A stretch of 64,000 nucleotides of DNA from Pontederia crassipes. Lineage: Eukaryota > Streptophyta > Magnoliopsida > Commelinales > Pontederiaceae. The position numbers were made by a program, and so were the translations under genes. The notes beneath the pieces are model-generated. The model made no database searches and was not told the DNA's origin. It saw only the letters and a list, made by a program, of their open reading frames with translations. Shown one piece after another: positions 33,860 through 45,314 of the stretch (the stretch's first letter is position 1; every line of letters starts with the position of its first letter). The stretch is taken from contig CM060196.1 of the NCBI GenBank assembly GCA_030549335.1, forward strand, positions 17,070,501-17,134,500, given 5' to 3'.

Positions 33860-35360
33860 TGGTATTAATCCCTTGCCAAGTAATTAGCGATATCCGCATA
33901 CCAGGGTATATTAGTGACTGACAGAAGATGATCATCTGGTAATGTTCCTTGGATAGGTGGTGTAATGTCCTTGGTGTTCAATGGTCGCTCTAGCTTGGAT
34001 AAGTGGTCTGCCACCTGATTCTCAAATCCACAGCTATCAACGATTTCAATATCGAATTCTTGTAGAGAAAGGATCCATCGTATCAGGCGAGGTTTGCTTC
34101 TTTTTTGAAAATAAATGTCTGAAGGCGGAGTGATCTGTGTGTATGATAGTCTTGGACCCACCAAATATTGTCTGAATTTTTCCATAGCGTACACCACACT
34201 AGCAGTTCTTTCTTAGTAGTGGTGTAGTTTTGCTGAGACGAATCAAGTGTCTTACTTGCATAATATATGACATGCATAAGTTTGTTCACTTTTTGTCCCA
34301 GTATGTCTCCAATAGAGGAATCGCTAGCATCACACATAACTTCAGATGGTTGAGGTCGCATGATAGGAGCTGAGGTTAACGCTGCCCGAAGTAGATGGAA
34401 GGCGGCAAGACATTCGAAATCAAAGACGAACTTCGCATCCTTGTGAAATAGATTTGTAAGGGGTCTTGCAATTCTAGAGAAGTCTTTGATGAATCGCCTA
34501 TAGAATCATGCATGCCCTAAGAATCTGCGACTACCCTTTACATTGGCAGGTGGAGGTAGTTGAGCAATAACTTCAATTTTTGCTGAATCAACTTCGATAT
34601 CTCTATCGGATACAACATGACCTAGAACAACTCCCTGTTGGACCATGAGATGACACTTCTCCCAATTCAGAACTAAATGAGCTTCCTTGCATCTCTGTAA
34701 TACTTGGTCAAGATTTGTTAGACATTGAAAAAAGGAGGATCCATAGACGGAGAAATCGTCCATGAATACCTCCATAATTTTTTCGATGAAATTAGAAAAT
34801 ATGGCATCCATACAATGTTGAAAAGTAACTGGAGCATTACACAAATCAAATGGCATTCGTCGATAAGCAAAAGTACTATAAGGACAAGTAAAAGTAGTTT
34901 TCTCCTAATCAGCGGTGTGTATAGGTATTTGTAGAAAACCAGAGAAACCATCAAGCTAGCAAAAATAATCATGCATAGCAAGTCGCTCTAGCATTTGGTC
35001 AATAAACGGTAAAGGGAAATAGTCCTTTCTTGTGGACTTGTTTAATTTTCGAAAATCAACACAAATTCGTCAACCTGTGGTTGTGTGGGTTGCTACCATT
35101 TCCCCCTTAGAAATTTAAACTACTGTCATTCCACCCTTTTTTTGATACCATCTGAATTGGACTTACCCACTGACTATCAGAAATGGGGTAGATTAAACCT
35201 GAATCTAGAAGTTTTATTACCTCCTTCTTAACTACCTCTTGTAAAATGTGGTTTAGTTTTTGTTGTCCTTCCCTAGAAGGCTTCACATTATCTTCAAAGA
35301 AAATCCTATGCATACAGAGGGAAGGGCTGAGGCCTCTGATGTCAGCCATAGAATACCCAA
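33860..35360 (-). pseudogene. Reverse transcriptase and RNase H of the Athila-like element, broken
   Basis: Minus-strand frames 35349-35107 (EVVKKEVIKLLDSGLIYPI, VSPIQMVSKKG), 34856-34506 (MPFDLCNAP, and the catalytic motif EVFMDDFSVYG) and 34361-33865 (RNase H: VMCDASDSSIGDILGQK, RLIRWILSLQEFDIEI) give the usual order. At least two frameshifts separate them. The FMDD active-site motif is kept. Confidence 0.8.
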
Positions 35361-35689
35361 TGGCTTTTCTATGTCATCTAAGAACGATAAGCAGTTCGAT
35401 TGTCTGTTCTTTCCCTAAGGCAGAATTAACGATAACTGACAATGTAAAATTTTTGTCCAGAAATTCATACCTCGGAGAGGGGAGGGAAGTTCCTTCATGT
35501 CGACCTTTGGTAGGATGCTTCCAATCAGAGGGTCTGTGATGGACAGATCAGTAGGTTGCGGTATGTCTGATTCTTGAGCAAAAGTATCAGGAGATTAATC
35601 CATCAAGACTGAACAGATCTCCCCTTGAGGGTCGTCGATTTGCCTGTTCACTTCAGAGGTTAAGCATCGCTAGAGGGGGTCTAGAGTGG

Positions 35690-35870
35690 TGATCAGGGCA
35701 ATAACTTCGCTGGTGGCTTCATGACATCGAAAGTTTCATGGCAATCTTCATATGTTGGAGCTTTCATGACTTGTGGTAAATTGAACTCAATCCGATCTTC
35801 CCCTAGCTGGAATGAGAGTCAACCATTCTTCACATCTATAATTGCTCCTACCATGGCGAGAAATGGTCGT
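35690..35870 (-). pseudogene. Protease region of the Athila-like element
   Basis: The minus strand codes for an aspartic-protease-like C-terminal stretch with AMVGAIIDVKNG and LSFQLGEDRIEFNLPQ, with an internal stop. The stretch is cut off at its N-terminal side by the inverted-duplication junction. Confidence 0.55.
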
Positions 35871-35892
35871 CTCTCATTCCAGCTAGGGGAAG
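35797..35892. repeat. Inverted duplication at a deletion junction
   Basis: CTTCCCCTAGCTGGAATGAG and two more bases (35797-35818) recur as an exact reverse complement at 35871-35892. Weaker inverted similarity continues inward (AACCATTCTT against AGAAATGGTC), leaving a loop of about 25 bases. Just beyond the right arm the truncated 5' LTR begins. Confidence 0.9.
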
Positions 35893-36495
35893 AAATTGTG
35901 CAAATGACGGCGTAAGCTGAAATGAATGTCCATCCTACTTGTCTGAATAACTGAAGATGACCTCACCTCCATCTTCCCCCCAACTTTCTTCCTAGGCCTC
36001 TTGATTCACCTTTCTCCCAGCTGCCCCCCTTCTTCTCTTTCAGCTTTTCATTTTAATACCCTCTTCCTCTCTGTTTTCTCCTCCTGATTTTTGCCACATG
36101 TCTTCACTAATTCTTCCCATCGTTTGATCTTCGACAGGTGTACATACGAGGATTTGTCCTCTTGATTCTTTGTGATTGCGTCAGACTGTGCATACAGATG
36201 CTGCCATCTATCTTGTGGTCCAGATTGGTCTGATTAGGCTGTGCGCTCCTTCTTTTTGTCACGTCTGCTTGCCTTGCTAATCATCTGATGAGGGTCACCC
36301 GCACCTATGCGACAAATATAGTAATTAAAATCAGGCAAAGAGGAGAATATGCAGATATAGTCTGAAAAGTAACCAGATGGCTTGGATTATTAGGAAAAGA
36401 GGGATAATTGTACACAATGCGAAACACTTCAATTCATTATCGAGGAAAACATAGCTCTTTTCCATTTTAAAACAAGTGTAAAGTACAAGCCATCA
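35890..36495 (-). repeat. Truncated 5' LTR of the Athila-like element
   Basis: It matches 28821-29418 of the 3' LTR from AAGAAATTGTGC to AAGCCATCA, with scattered substitutions and small indels. Only the first ~600 bases of the ~1740-base LTR remain. Confidence 0.85.
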
Positions 36496-36539
36496 AATTT
36501 CAATACATGTAATCATATTTTTTAGGTTTAATCATAGTG

Positions 36540-37440
36540 TGCGCGCTATATAGGATAAGATGAACGTGCTAAGAACCTCTTGCTCAGCACCGTGCAAAGA
36601 ACATATGAATTGTCCAAATCAGATCGGACGACTAAGATGATATCTGATTATATATATTCGGATGCCATCCAAATGTAATCAAATGATTGATATTCATCTC
36701 ATGAGATGAACCCTCCATCCTCCTCCCTTCTCTCTCGATGCTAATCCTTCTCTCTCTCTTGAACATCGCCGGCCATCCCCTCTCTTTGTCGATCCTCCAT
36801 CGCCGCCGGCTCCCTCCCTCTTTATCGAATATCGCCTGCCGCTCCCTCTCCCTCTCCCTCCTTCCCTATCACTCTCTCCCTCTTGCGCACGCGCGAGGAC
36901 CAGAACTGCGTCTCTCGTCGGTGACCTTCGCGCTCATCGCCTCGCCGGACTCGAGAGATTCTCCTTGAGATCGATTTGTAGAGCCAATCACATCGCCTCG
37001 TCTTGCCATTCCCATCGCCGTTGCCGTCGCCGGAGGGGGGGAGAAATGGGAGAGAAAGAGATTTCGATGGCGGTCTGAGGTCGGTGGAATCAAGAGAGGG
37101 AGGGAATGACAGAGGGAAGAGAGAGGGAGGGAGAGGGGGAGATTGAGAGGCCACCAAATCCCTCACAATCGGCCACTGGATCCTTCGAATGCCGCAACCT
37201 CCATATCAGCCGCCCTTGCCGTCGATCATCGGCAACGTGACTTTCAGATTCTCCGCCCTCACCATCATTGCGGCCTCCCTCCTCGTCATCGATAGGAGAG
37301 ACAAGGTCGTGAGTGGGAGAGAACGGTCGTGAGTGAGTAATGTCAAAATCTTGCAAGATCTCATGAGATGATCGTCTCAGCCATCGGATCTCGACTGGAT
37401 GGCTTGGATCGTGCTTCACACCGTGTGAAGCAAAATGTTT
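36540..37440. mobile_element. CT/GA-rich repeat, candidate non-autonomous transposon
   Basis: The left part is CT-rich (CTCTCTCT, TCCCTCCC) and the right part GA-rich, so the unit is roughly inverted on itself. Internal copies of ATCTCATGAGAT lie at about 36697 and 37358. The left end has a hairpin-like GTGCTAAG...CTCAGCAC (about 36564-36590). Near the right end are CCATCGGATCTC and a 17-bp perfect hairpin CTTCACACCGTGTGAAG (37414-37430). The repeat shares terminal motifs with 26230-26935. Ends and target-site duplication are unresolved. Confidence 0.4.
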
Positions 37441-37536
37441 GTCGCATCTTTAAAAAGTTCAATTACTCTTTCTTAGTATAACTTTTGAAACAATCTTACC
37501 CTTTGGGCATAATTTTCCCATAGGAGACGATGTAGA

Positions 37537-38216
<680 letters not shown>

Positions 38217-38221
38217 GAAAT

Positions 38222-38554
38222 TGATGCAGTAAGAAGAGAAAATCAATAAGAATAATGAGAAATCAGGTTAGAAGATGAGAAAGATTGATAGAGAAACAAT
38301 TAGAGTTTATGAGAAAATCATAAAAATTTGTAATTTTGATAAAAAAAAGATAATGATGACAGCCTTAAATACTAGAGATACAAGAGGTTATAAACTACTA
38401 ATCAATCTTCATCTTTAATTAACCCACTTTTAATCAAGACCGTTATAACTAATTATGACCCTTATAACTAATTGAAAGGTCAAATTGATGATTAATAAAC
38501 TAAAACACTAGCTTTAATTAAAATAACTAATTTAAAATAAAAGCTCTTGTGTCA
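38222..38554 (-). repeat. 3' LTR of the chromovirus
   Basis: 333 bp, clearly similar over its length to 43254-43606. Its right end reads CTTGTGTCA instead of TACTGCATCA. The minus strand just inside has the purine-rich TTGAGGAGAT, a plausible polypurine tract. Confidence 0.85.
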
Positions 38555-39650
38555 ATCTCCTCAACTTGAAAATTTTGGCTCTTTGAAAAAAACTTGCACC
38601 ACATCAACATACATCTCGGCATCGATCTTCTTGAGCTCATCGTTATTAATTCAAGTGCTTTCAATGGTAGGTTTATCCAACCATTTAACCAAAAATCTTC
38701 TATATCTGTTATCTCTACGAGAACTGACCTCTTTGACATCCAACACATCTTCAATAACATTACTAGAAACTTTGGGGTGTTGTTCCAATTGATTTGAAAC
38801 TTCAGTCGTTTCCATATCAAAGCCCTCAAAAGCATACAAATCTGAGACATTGAAGATAGGACCGATTTGCAAATTTGATGGAAGCTCAATAAAATAAGCA
38901 TTCGAACTTATTTTCTTTAGTATCATGCACGGTCCAAACTTCCTTGTCTTGAGTTTGTAATAAGTGCCCTTAGGAAACCTCTCTTGCCTCAAGTGTACAA
39001 GGACCAAGTCGCCTTCCTCAAAATCTTTAAGATGTCGATATTGATTGGCTGCATTGGCATAAGTTTCATTACTTAATTTCAGGGCAGCTTTTACCTCCTA
39101 TGCACTCTTTTAATGTGTTCAACAAAGGCCTCTCCATCATCATTGATTCTCGCATTTGGTGGCAAAGAAATTAGATCAAGCACATGTTGTGATTTCAATC
39201 CATAAGCAGGTTCAAAAGGTGTCTTCTTAATTGTTCTATTGATAGAATTATTATAAGCAAATTCTGCTTGCGGAAGAATCACATCCCAGCTTTTCACATG
39301 ATTTCCAACAAGGCACCGTAATAGATTTCTCAAACTCCTATTAACAACTTCAGTTTGCCCATCTATTTGGGGATGACATGTGCTAGAAAGCTGCAATTTA
39401 GTGCTCATTTTTCTCCACAATGTTCTCCATAAATGTTCTACAAACTTGACAACTCGATATGAAACAATAGAAGATGGAACTCCATGCAATCTCACAACTT
39501 CTTTGAAGAACAACTCAGCAATGTGTGAAACATCTGAAGTCTTAGAACGAGGAATGAAATGTGCCATCTTTGAGAATCGATCCACCACAACAAAAATTGA
39601 ATCATATCCATTTGATGTTTTTGGTAAACCTAAGACTAAGTCCATGTTTA
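38527..39650 (-). pseudogene. Integrase core and chromodomain-like tail of the chromovirus
   Basis: The frame 39645-39091 has the integrase core with the first catalytic Asp in VVVDRFSKMAHF. The usual second Asp motif (SDRD) reads SYRV, so the enzyme is dead. The frame 39007-38651 has the typical LRQERFPKGTYYKLK and FGPCMILKKISSNAY stretches, then IEDVLDVKEV and FLVKWLDKP, which resemble a chromodomain. Chromodomains of this family steer integration towards heterochromatin (family knowledge). Confidence 0.75.
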
Positions 39651-39765
39651 AATGTATCTAGTGCGTCTCTGGTATTGGCAAAGGAGTGTATAACTATGTA
39701 TTTTGTGAGTTGTCTTTACCAAGTTGGCAAGTTGAACTATTATTCACATCTTGAAATATTTTTGG

Positions 39766-41270
39766 TCAAAAATAACGATCTGCCACCATCATCATCGTCT
39801 TATCTCTTCCAAAATGACCTCTTAGTCCATTTCCATGAAGTTCCCTCACAATTTGCTCCCGCAAAGAACCTTGAGGAATGCAAAGTTGATTGCCCTTAAA
39901 AAGATATCCCTCGTGTAAGCGATAAGGCAACAATTCAGACCTTCTAGGCCCTTCCAGGTTAACAAATATTTTGCTGAAATATGGATCAGTTTTGTATTGA
40001 TATTTTATCTCTTCAAAATCAATTACTTGAGTATTCATCACCAGCAATAATGTGGAACGCCTACTAAGAACATTTGCCATAACATTAGACTGCCCAATTT
40101 TATATTTCACGAAAAAACTGAATTGCTCAAGATAAGCACTCTAGGCAGCATGTTTTTTATTCATTTCATTTTAGAGTTTAGAAACTTCAAAGCTTGATGA
40201 TCGGCATAAACAACAAACTCTCGGTAAGTCAAATAATGTTCCTAATGTTGAATAGCTCTAACTAAGACAAAATTCCAAATCATAAGTAAAGTATCACCTT
40301 TTCGCATCAGATAATTTTTCACTAAAAAACTCCATAAGTTTACCCTCCTGGTTGAGAACTGCACCAATGCCAATATGAGATGCATCACATTCCACAATAA
40401 ATAACTTCTCAAAATTAGGTAGAGCAAGAATAGAGGCTTCTGTCATTAGTTTTTTTATGAGTTTAAAGGCTTTTTGTGCTGCATTTGACCATCTAAAATT
40501 ATCTTGCTTCAAGCATTCTGTAATATGACTCATAATAGAATTGAAATTCTTAATAAACCTCCTATAAAATAATGCCAAGCCATGAAAACTTCGAAGATTC
40601 TTCTTATTTTGTGGAATAGGCCATTCCAAAATTGCACGAACCTTTCCTGGATATGGTTTAATACCTTCAGCTGAAACAATAAAATCCAAAAGCTCCACTT
40701 CGCGGGACATAAAAGAGCACTTTTTCAAGTTGATAAAAAGTTTCTATCACTGCAATACTTCGAGAACTTGTCGTAGATGCACTAAGTGATCGTTCACATA
40801 TTTGCTGTAAATTAGAATATCATCAAAATAAATGACAACTAGTTTTTTTAGAAAAGGTTTCAATACCTCAATCATTACTCACATGAATATACTTGATGCA
40901 TTAGAAAGGCCAAAAGGCATGACCAACCACTCAAATAACTCATCCGGTGTTTTGAACGCTATTTTTCATTCATCTCCATCTTGTAGTCTGATTTGATGAT
41001 ACCCATTTTCAAATCAATCTTCATGTACAACTTAAGAGCCAGCTAATTGATCACGCATATCACTCAAGCAGTGTATTGGAAATCTATATTTCACAGTAAT
41101 TTTATCAATGGCATGACTATCCATGCACATTCTCCACGAACCATCCTTTTTTGGTGCAAGCAAAGCGGGACAGACACACAGACTTTTGCTTTCACGTATC
41201 AGACTCTTAGATAACAACTCTTCAACTTGTCTTTGCATTTCAGCACATTGTTTAGGTGGCATTCTATAGG
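39766..41270 (-). pseudogene. Reverse transcriptase, RNase H and integrase zinc region of the chromovirus
   Basis: Frame 41262-41032 gives the start of the reverse transcriptase ([18 protein letters not shown]). The active-site motif VIYFDDILI is read on the minus strand near 40830. Frame 40728-40294 carries the thumb/connection and RNase H start (LRSFHGLALFYRRFIKNF, VECDASHIGIGAVL). Frame 40110-39766 carries the linker and a remnant of the integrase zinc region (GLRGHFGRDKTM). Frameshifts separate all of these. Confidence 0.8.
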
Positions 41271-41589
41271 CTAGCAGATTTGGTCAAGAAGTTCTTGAAA
41301 TTAAACCATTGCATATTGAATACTTCTCATCGGTGGCAAACCTTGCGGCAAATCTTCAGTAATTAGATCTGAAAAGTCCTTCAAAATTTGCTCAATTTTA
41401 GGTGGTTGGTGGGAAATTCCTCCAAGTGGTTCGCCTCCAACTATTTTGTTTGCTAACACATAAACAATTCCAACTTCTTAGCATAGTAATTCAAACTTCT
41501 CAGCGCATAAACAACCATTAATCTTATTATTTTTAGATGAATCAGTATTTTGTGTTTCCTCCTTCATTGGATGCAAAGTGTACTTTTTG

Positions 41590-42231
41590 TTACCCCAATG
41601 AAAAGAATGTGTTTGATTTAGTAAGATGCTCCATGTCATGATCATACAACCACAGTCTTCCCACAAGAATATGCCCAACATTCATAGACACAACATCACA
41701 TAAAGCTTCATCTTGTAGGTTACCTCCAATAGTAAATTGCACCAAACATCGAATAGTGACAGAAATTTCATTGCCCTTCTTAAGCCAACGAATTTTGTAA
41801 GGATGTGAATGTTTTTCAATAACCAATTCCAACTTCTCTACTGCATTTTTAGAAATGACATTTTCCATGTTACCACCATTTATAACTAGATCACACATCT
41901 TCCCACCACAAAGAACACGTATTCTGAAAATATTTTGTCTTCTCCAATCTTCTTCTTTTTTAGTTATGATAGTTAAGACACTTCGAACTACCAATGATTC
42001 TCCTTGAACAGGGAGAATATTTATTTCTTCACTTTCATTCACATATTGATCATAAATAGACTCTAACTCTTCATATTCATCATCTTGCAGCTCCACTAGA
42101 TTAACTCGTTGTGGACAAGTATAAGAACCATAAGCATTTTCACCACAAGTGAAACAATGAATTTGTGTGTTGTTGTTTCTTTTAAAAGTCGTATGTGCAA
42201 AATTATTTTGTCCACCGTAATGCATTACAGC
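41590..42231 (-). pseudogene. Zinc knuckle and protease of the chromovirus
   Basis: The frame has a CCHC-like knuckle, CFTCGENAYGSYTCP, in which the His position is replaced. A protease region follows, where the family active site (DGGS/DSGA) reads VINGGNMENVIS; the catalytic Asp has become Asn. Both changes imply loss of function. Confidence 0.65.
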
Positions 42232-42420
42232 TTTCCCTTATCATCATTTTTATTTGCATGAGTTCTTTGACCGGTTCCTTGTGCAGATGTGTTATTTTTT
42301 TTATTTTCAACAGCACCAGAACCCTTTTGTATAATGCCTCCTGAGTGCCCCATTAAAAGTCTACATGTTCCATATCGTCACACTCATTTTTCAGCTAATA
42401 AAACTTGTTGTCGGGCATCT

Positions 42421-43100
42421 TCAAGAGTACACATGATCAATAGGCATCTCGTCTCTAATAGATTGGTTAAGCCCAACAAGATAACGAGCAACTACTTGCT
42501 CATTTGTTTCATTCAATCCAACACGAATTGATAAGTTGTAAAACTCTAAAGTATACTCTTCAACATTCATACATCGTTGTTGCAAAGAATGAAACTTTTC
42601 ATATAAATTCATTGTATAATCAGCGGGTAAGAATTATTTTCGCAGCTTCATTTTCATATTCTCCCAGGTGCCAATTTTTTGTTTACCTTGTTGTTCACAT
42701 TGCTCTTTAATTCTCTTTCACCATTGAAATGTTGTTCCCTTTAACTTCAGCTTCACAAATAGCACTTTTCTATTTTTTCCATAGGTTTCCATTTAAAATA
42801 ATTTTCCAGATTTGTTTCCCAATCTAAAAAATCTTCAGCATGCATCTTTCCATGAAAATCAGCAACTTCAATCCTAATTCCATCACTGTTCAGATCTAGG
42901 ACATGAACCAACCTATCCTCTATCCTCCAATCGATCTTGCACCAGATTTGTATCACTCCAATTTCATGAAAGGGATTATCAAGATACCTTTGATTAGTAT
43001 CATCTTCCAGAGTACCTTCTAGTATGCATGTTAGATCGTGGCCACCTTCCGAAATTTTCATATGGGTGACCACGTGTTTCTGTCACTGTAAGGCTTGAAC
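42421..43100 (-). pseudogene. Gag of the chromovirus, broken
   Basis: Two minus-strand frames, 43073-42753 (FHGKMHAEDFLDWETNLENYF, the typical start of the plant gag core, here missing nothing obvious) and 42612-42421 (YEKFHSLQQRCMNVEEYTLE), are separated by a frameshift. Confidence 0.7.
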
Positions 43101-43229
43101 ACTTCGCGATAAATCTTCAATCATTCGTCGAATCTCTACCATCTCTGCTTGCTGTCCAGGGTCGCCACATCCTCGGTCTCTACCACATCCAACCATGGTT
43201 CAAAAATAAAGAAAACTCTATATTTTGTA

Positions 43230-43253
43230 GGATCTTTTGCTCTAATACTAATT
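43230..43253 (-). other. Primer-binding site of the chromovirus (decayed)
   Basis: Just inside the 5' LTR the minus strand reads TTAGTATTAGAGC. The initiator methionine tRNA primer site used by many plant gypsy elements is TGGTATCAGAGC; the two differences are both transitions. Confidence 0.6.
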
Positions 43254-43606
43254 TGATGCAGTAAAAAGAGAAAATCAACAAGAATAGTGAGAAATCAAGT
43301 TAGAAGATGAGAAAGATTGATAGATGAATAATTAGGGTTTATAAAAAAATTATAAAAATTTATAATTTTGATAAAAGAAATATAATGATGACTGAAAATT
43401 CTATTGGTAGTCTTAAATACTAGAGTTTATTATAGGAGGTTATAAACTACTAATCAATTTCCATCCTTGATTAATCAACTTTTAATCAAAATCGTTGTAA
43501 CTAATTATGACTCTTATAACTAATTAAAAGGTTACATTGATGACTAATAAACTAAAACATCAGTTTTAATTAAAATAACTAATTTAAAATAAAAATTACT
43601 GCATCA
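43254..43606 (-). repeat. 5' LTR of the chromovirus
   Basis: 353 bp with perfect 10-bp ends TGATGCAGTA and TACTGCATCA. It is slightly longer than the 3' LTR through small internal insertions. Confidence 0.85.
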
Positions 43607-44469
43607 AAAATAATTGATAATTAACACGTGAAAAAATATAGATAAACATGTTACACGAAAAAATTGAAATTAGGAACTTGATGCGATATATATGAGTTGA
43701 TAGTAAGAGAAAGAAAGAAAATAATAATATTTTGTATTTTCTATATAAAATGGCGAGAAAATATTACAAAAACCTCAAATATAACTGGGTTCACGTACAA
43801 GGCTATTGATAAGATAATCTTATGCGAATGTTCTAGTACTTATCATTTTTTCAATGTTTCAACCCCTTGCCTCCATCATACTTTAGTACAATAATAATTA
43901 TTATTATTAAATTAGATACTAAATTAAAACTTATAGGAATAATTTTATGATCAAATATAAAAAAAAGGCATCGCACCAAAATTTTAAAAATATCAAATAA
44001 GAATTTCAATATGATAGAAGAATATTTATCACATCAAATATTAGATAGATAATTATTTATGAAGCAGTAATATAAATAAAAGATATGAACAAACAATAGA
44101 CTTCGAGCAAATCAGCTGTTTGTATTGAAAGAAAAAATATCCTAAAACGCATTTGTTCAGATAGATTTGTCTGAGTTGGCGATCGAGATTTTTTCTTTAC
44201 ACACGAGCAGAAATAGAATTAGTATCTTTTTTTAAAAAAAAACTACGATTACATGGTGATAAACGATAACTAATAAACGCCCCGCGTTTTTCCACCACCG
44301 CTTCGAGGAAGCGACATGAATTAATTAATTAAATGACGTGATCCAACGGCGGTAGCAGCAGCAGCGGCATACAATAACAAGTAAGGCATTGAATTCCCAC
44401 TCCCAACCGACGACACGACGTCCCCGCGAGCGCAACAACATTTTCGTTTTGGTCCACCTTCGCCCGCGT

Positions 44470-44470
<1 letters not shown>

Positions 44471-44503
<33 letters not shown>
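44471..44503. repeat. C homopolymer, 33 bases
   Basis: An uninterrupted run of 33 C residues; the Gly-rich minus-strand frames across it are artefacts. Confidence 0.97.
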
Positions 44504-44505
<2 letters not shown>

Positions 44506-45271
44506 ATCCCTTCGCCTCCAAGCAAAACTTAAAACCCTTTCAGACTCATCTTACTCTTCACTCTTCAATTCATACACATAATTAACCTATTAACCAAGCA
44601 TGATCCACACAACTTGTTAATAAGATTGTGCTTCTCAATTAGTCCAATGCTATTAGCTCTAATACAAGAGCATCTAACAAAAACATTTGAAATAAATAAA
44701 TTAAAATAAAGTATTTTTTCTCCTTGACGGAAATGTATTATGAGATGCAATTACTTAGTTATGCCATGTATAATTTTTCTGAGTTGAAATCTTAATACCG
44801 CGTAAGAGTGTACAATGAATACTTAATATAACAGGAAAGTGCATGCAATGCCCATTCCAGCTATGGAAATTGTAGAAACAATTAAATAATATTAGTAATA
44901 GCAACAAGAATAAGTTTATGTATTTCTTTATGTCGGCTTGGATATTATGACAGTAGAAATTTTGAATACAAATATTAAAAATAAACATCATCTTGATATT
45001 TATGAAAAATTACCTCCGTGTTATGAGCCTTCTAAAATGAAGTTGAGCATCCTCAATCCTTTTCTTCGCCTGGTTGGTTTAGCGACTTAATTAACTTCTA
45101 AAATGAGAAAATTTCAAAATAAAATTTAAAAATTGTGATTGTCATGAAAAATTGCTGCTTAAAAAGTCGCTTACTGCATACCAACCACGACATTTCATCC
45201 CCCGCTTTGCTTACGAACAGTAGTTCTGCAGCTATTATATATTACGTAAACGAAGCATTGCGCTCTAGACG

Positions 45272-45313
45272 AGAGAGAGAGAGAGAGGGAGGGAGAGAGA
45301 GAGAGAGAGAGAG
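45272..45313 (+). repeat. (GA)n tract in the presumed 5' UTR of the IST1-like gene
   Basis: About 42 bases of GAGAGA with two GGGA interruptions, ending immediately at the ATG at 45315. GA repeats of this kind are frequent in plant leaders and can bind GAGA-type (BBR/BPC) factors; that role is only a possibility here. Confidence 0.8.
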
Positions 45314-45314
45314 G

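Larger units (their letters stand above)
27679..36495 (-). mobile_element. Athila-like Ty3/gypsy retrotransposon, defective
   Basis: A perfect 5-bp duplication AATTT flanks the element (27674-27678 and 36496-36500). Read on the minus strand it has a truncated 5' LTR (about 35890-36495), protease (35690-35870), reverse transcriptase, RNase H, integrase, an extra frame in the envelope position, a polypurine tract and a full 3' LTR (27679-29418). The LTR starts TGATGGCTT on the minus strand. Gag, the primer-binding site and most of the 5' LTR are missing, replaced by a short inverted-duplication junction. Many frames are broken, so it is not autonomous. The Athila assignment rests on remembered motifs such as VKKEVIKLLDSGLIYPISDS and ACHLLVEIEHRAL. 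Confidence 0.85.
38222..43606 (-). mobile_element. Chromodomain-type Ty3/gypsy retrotransposon (chromovirus), defective
   Basis: The element is bounded by GAAAT (38217-38221) and AAAAT (43607-43611), a 5-bp duplication with one change. LTRs: 38222-38554 and 43254-43606, both starting TGATGCAGTA on the plus strand; the right one ends TACTGCATCA, so TGATGCAGTA/TACTGCATCA form a terminal inverted repeat. Minus-strand order is gag, zinc knuckle, protease, reverse transcriptase, RNase H, integrase and a C-terminal chromodomain-like segment, the chromovirus order. The length (5.4 kb) and short LTRs suggest the Reina clade (inference). Frames are broken many times. Confidence 0.85.
43612..45314. promoter_or_regulatory. 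AT-rich spacer and upstream region of the IST1-like gene
   Basis: No gene is seen. A GC-rich island with a C homopolymer lies at 44280-44530, followed by AT-rich DNA. The last ~45 bases before the start codon are a GA repeat in the presumed 5' leader. Confidence 0.45.

Noticed and set aside
44321-44525. Gly-rich minus-strand ORFs
   Set aside because: They are created by the C homopolymer and have no other support.
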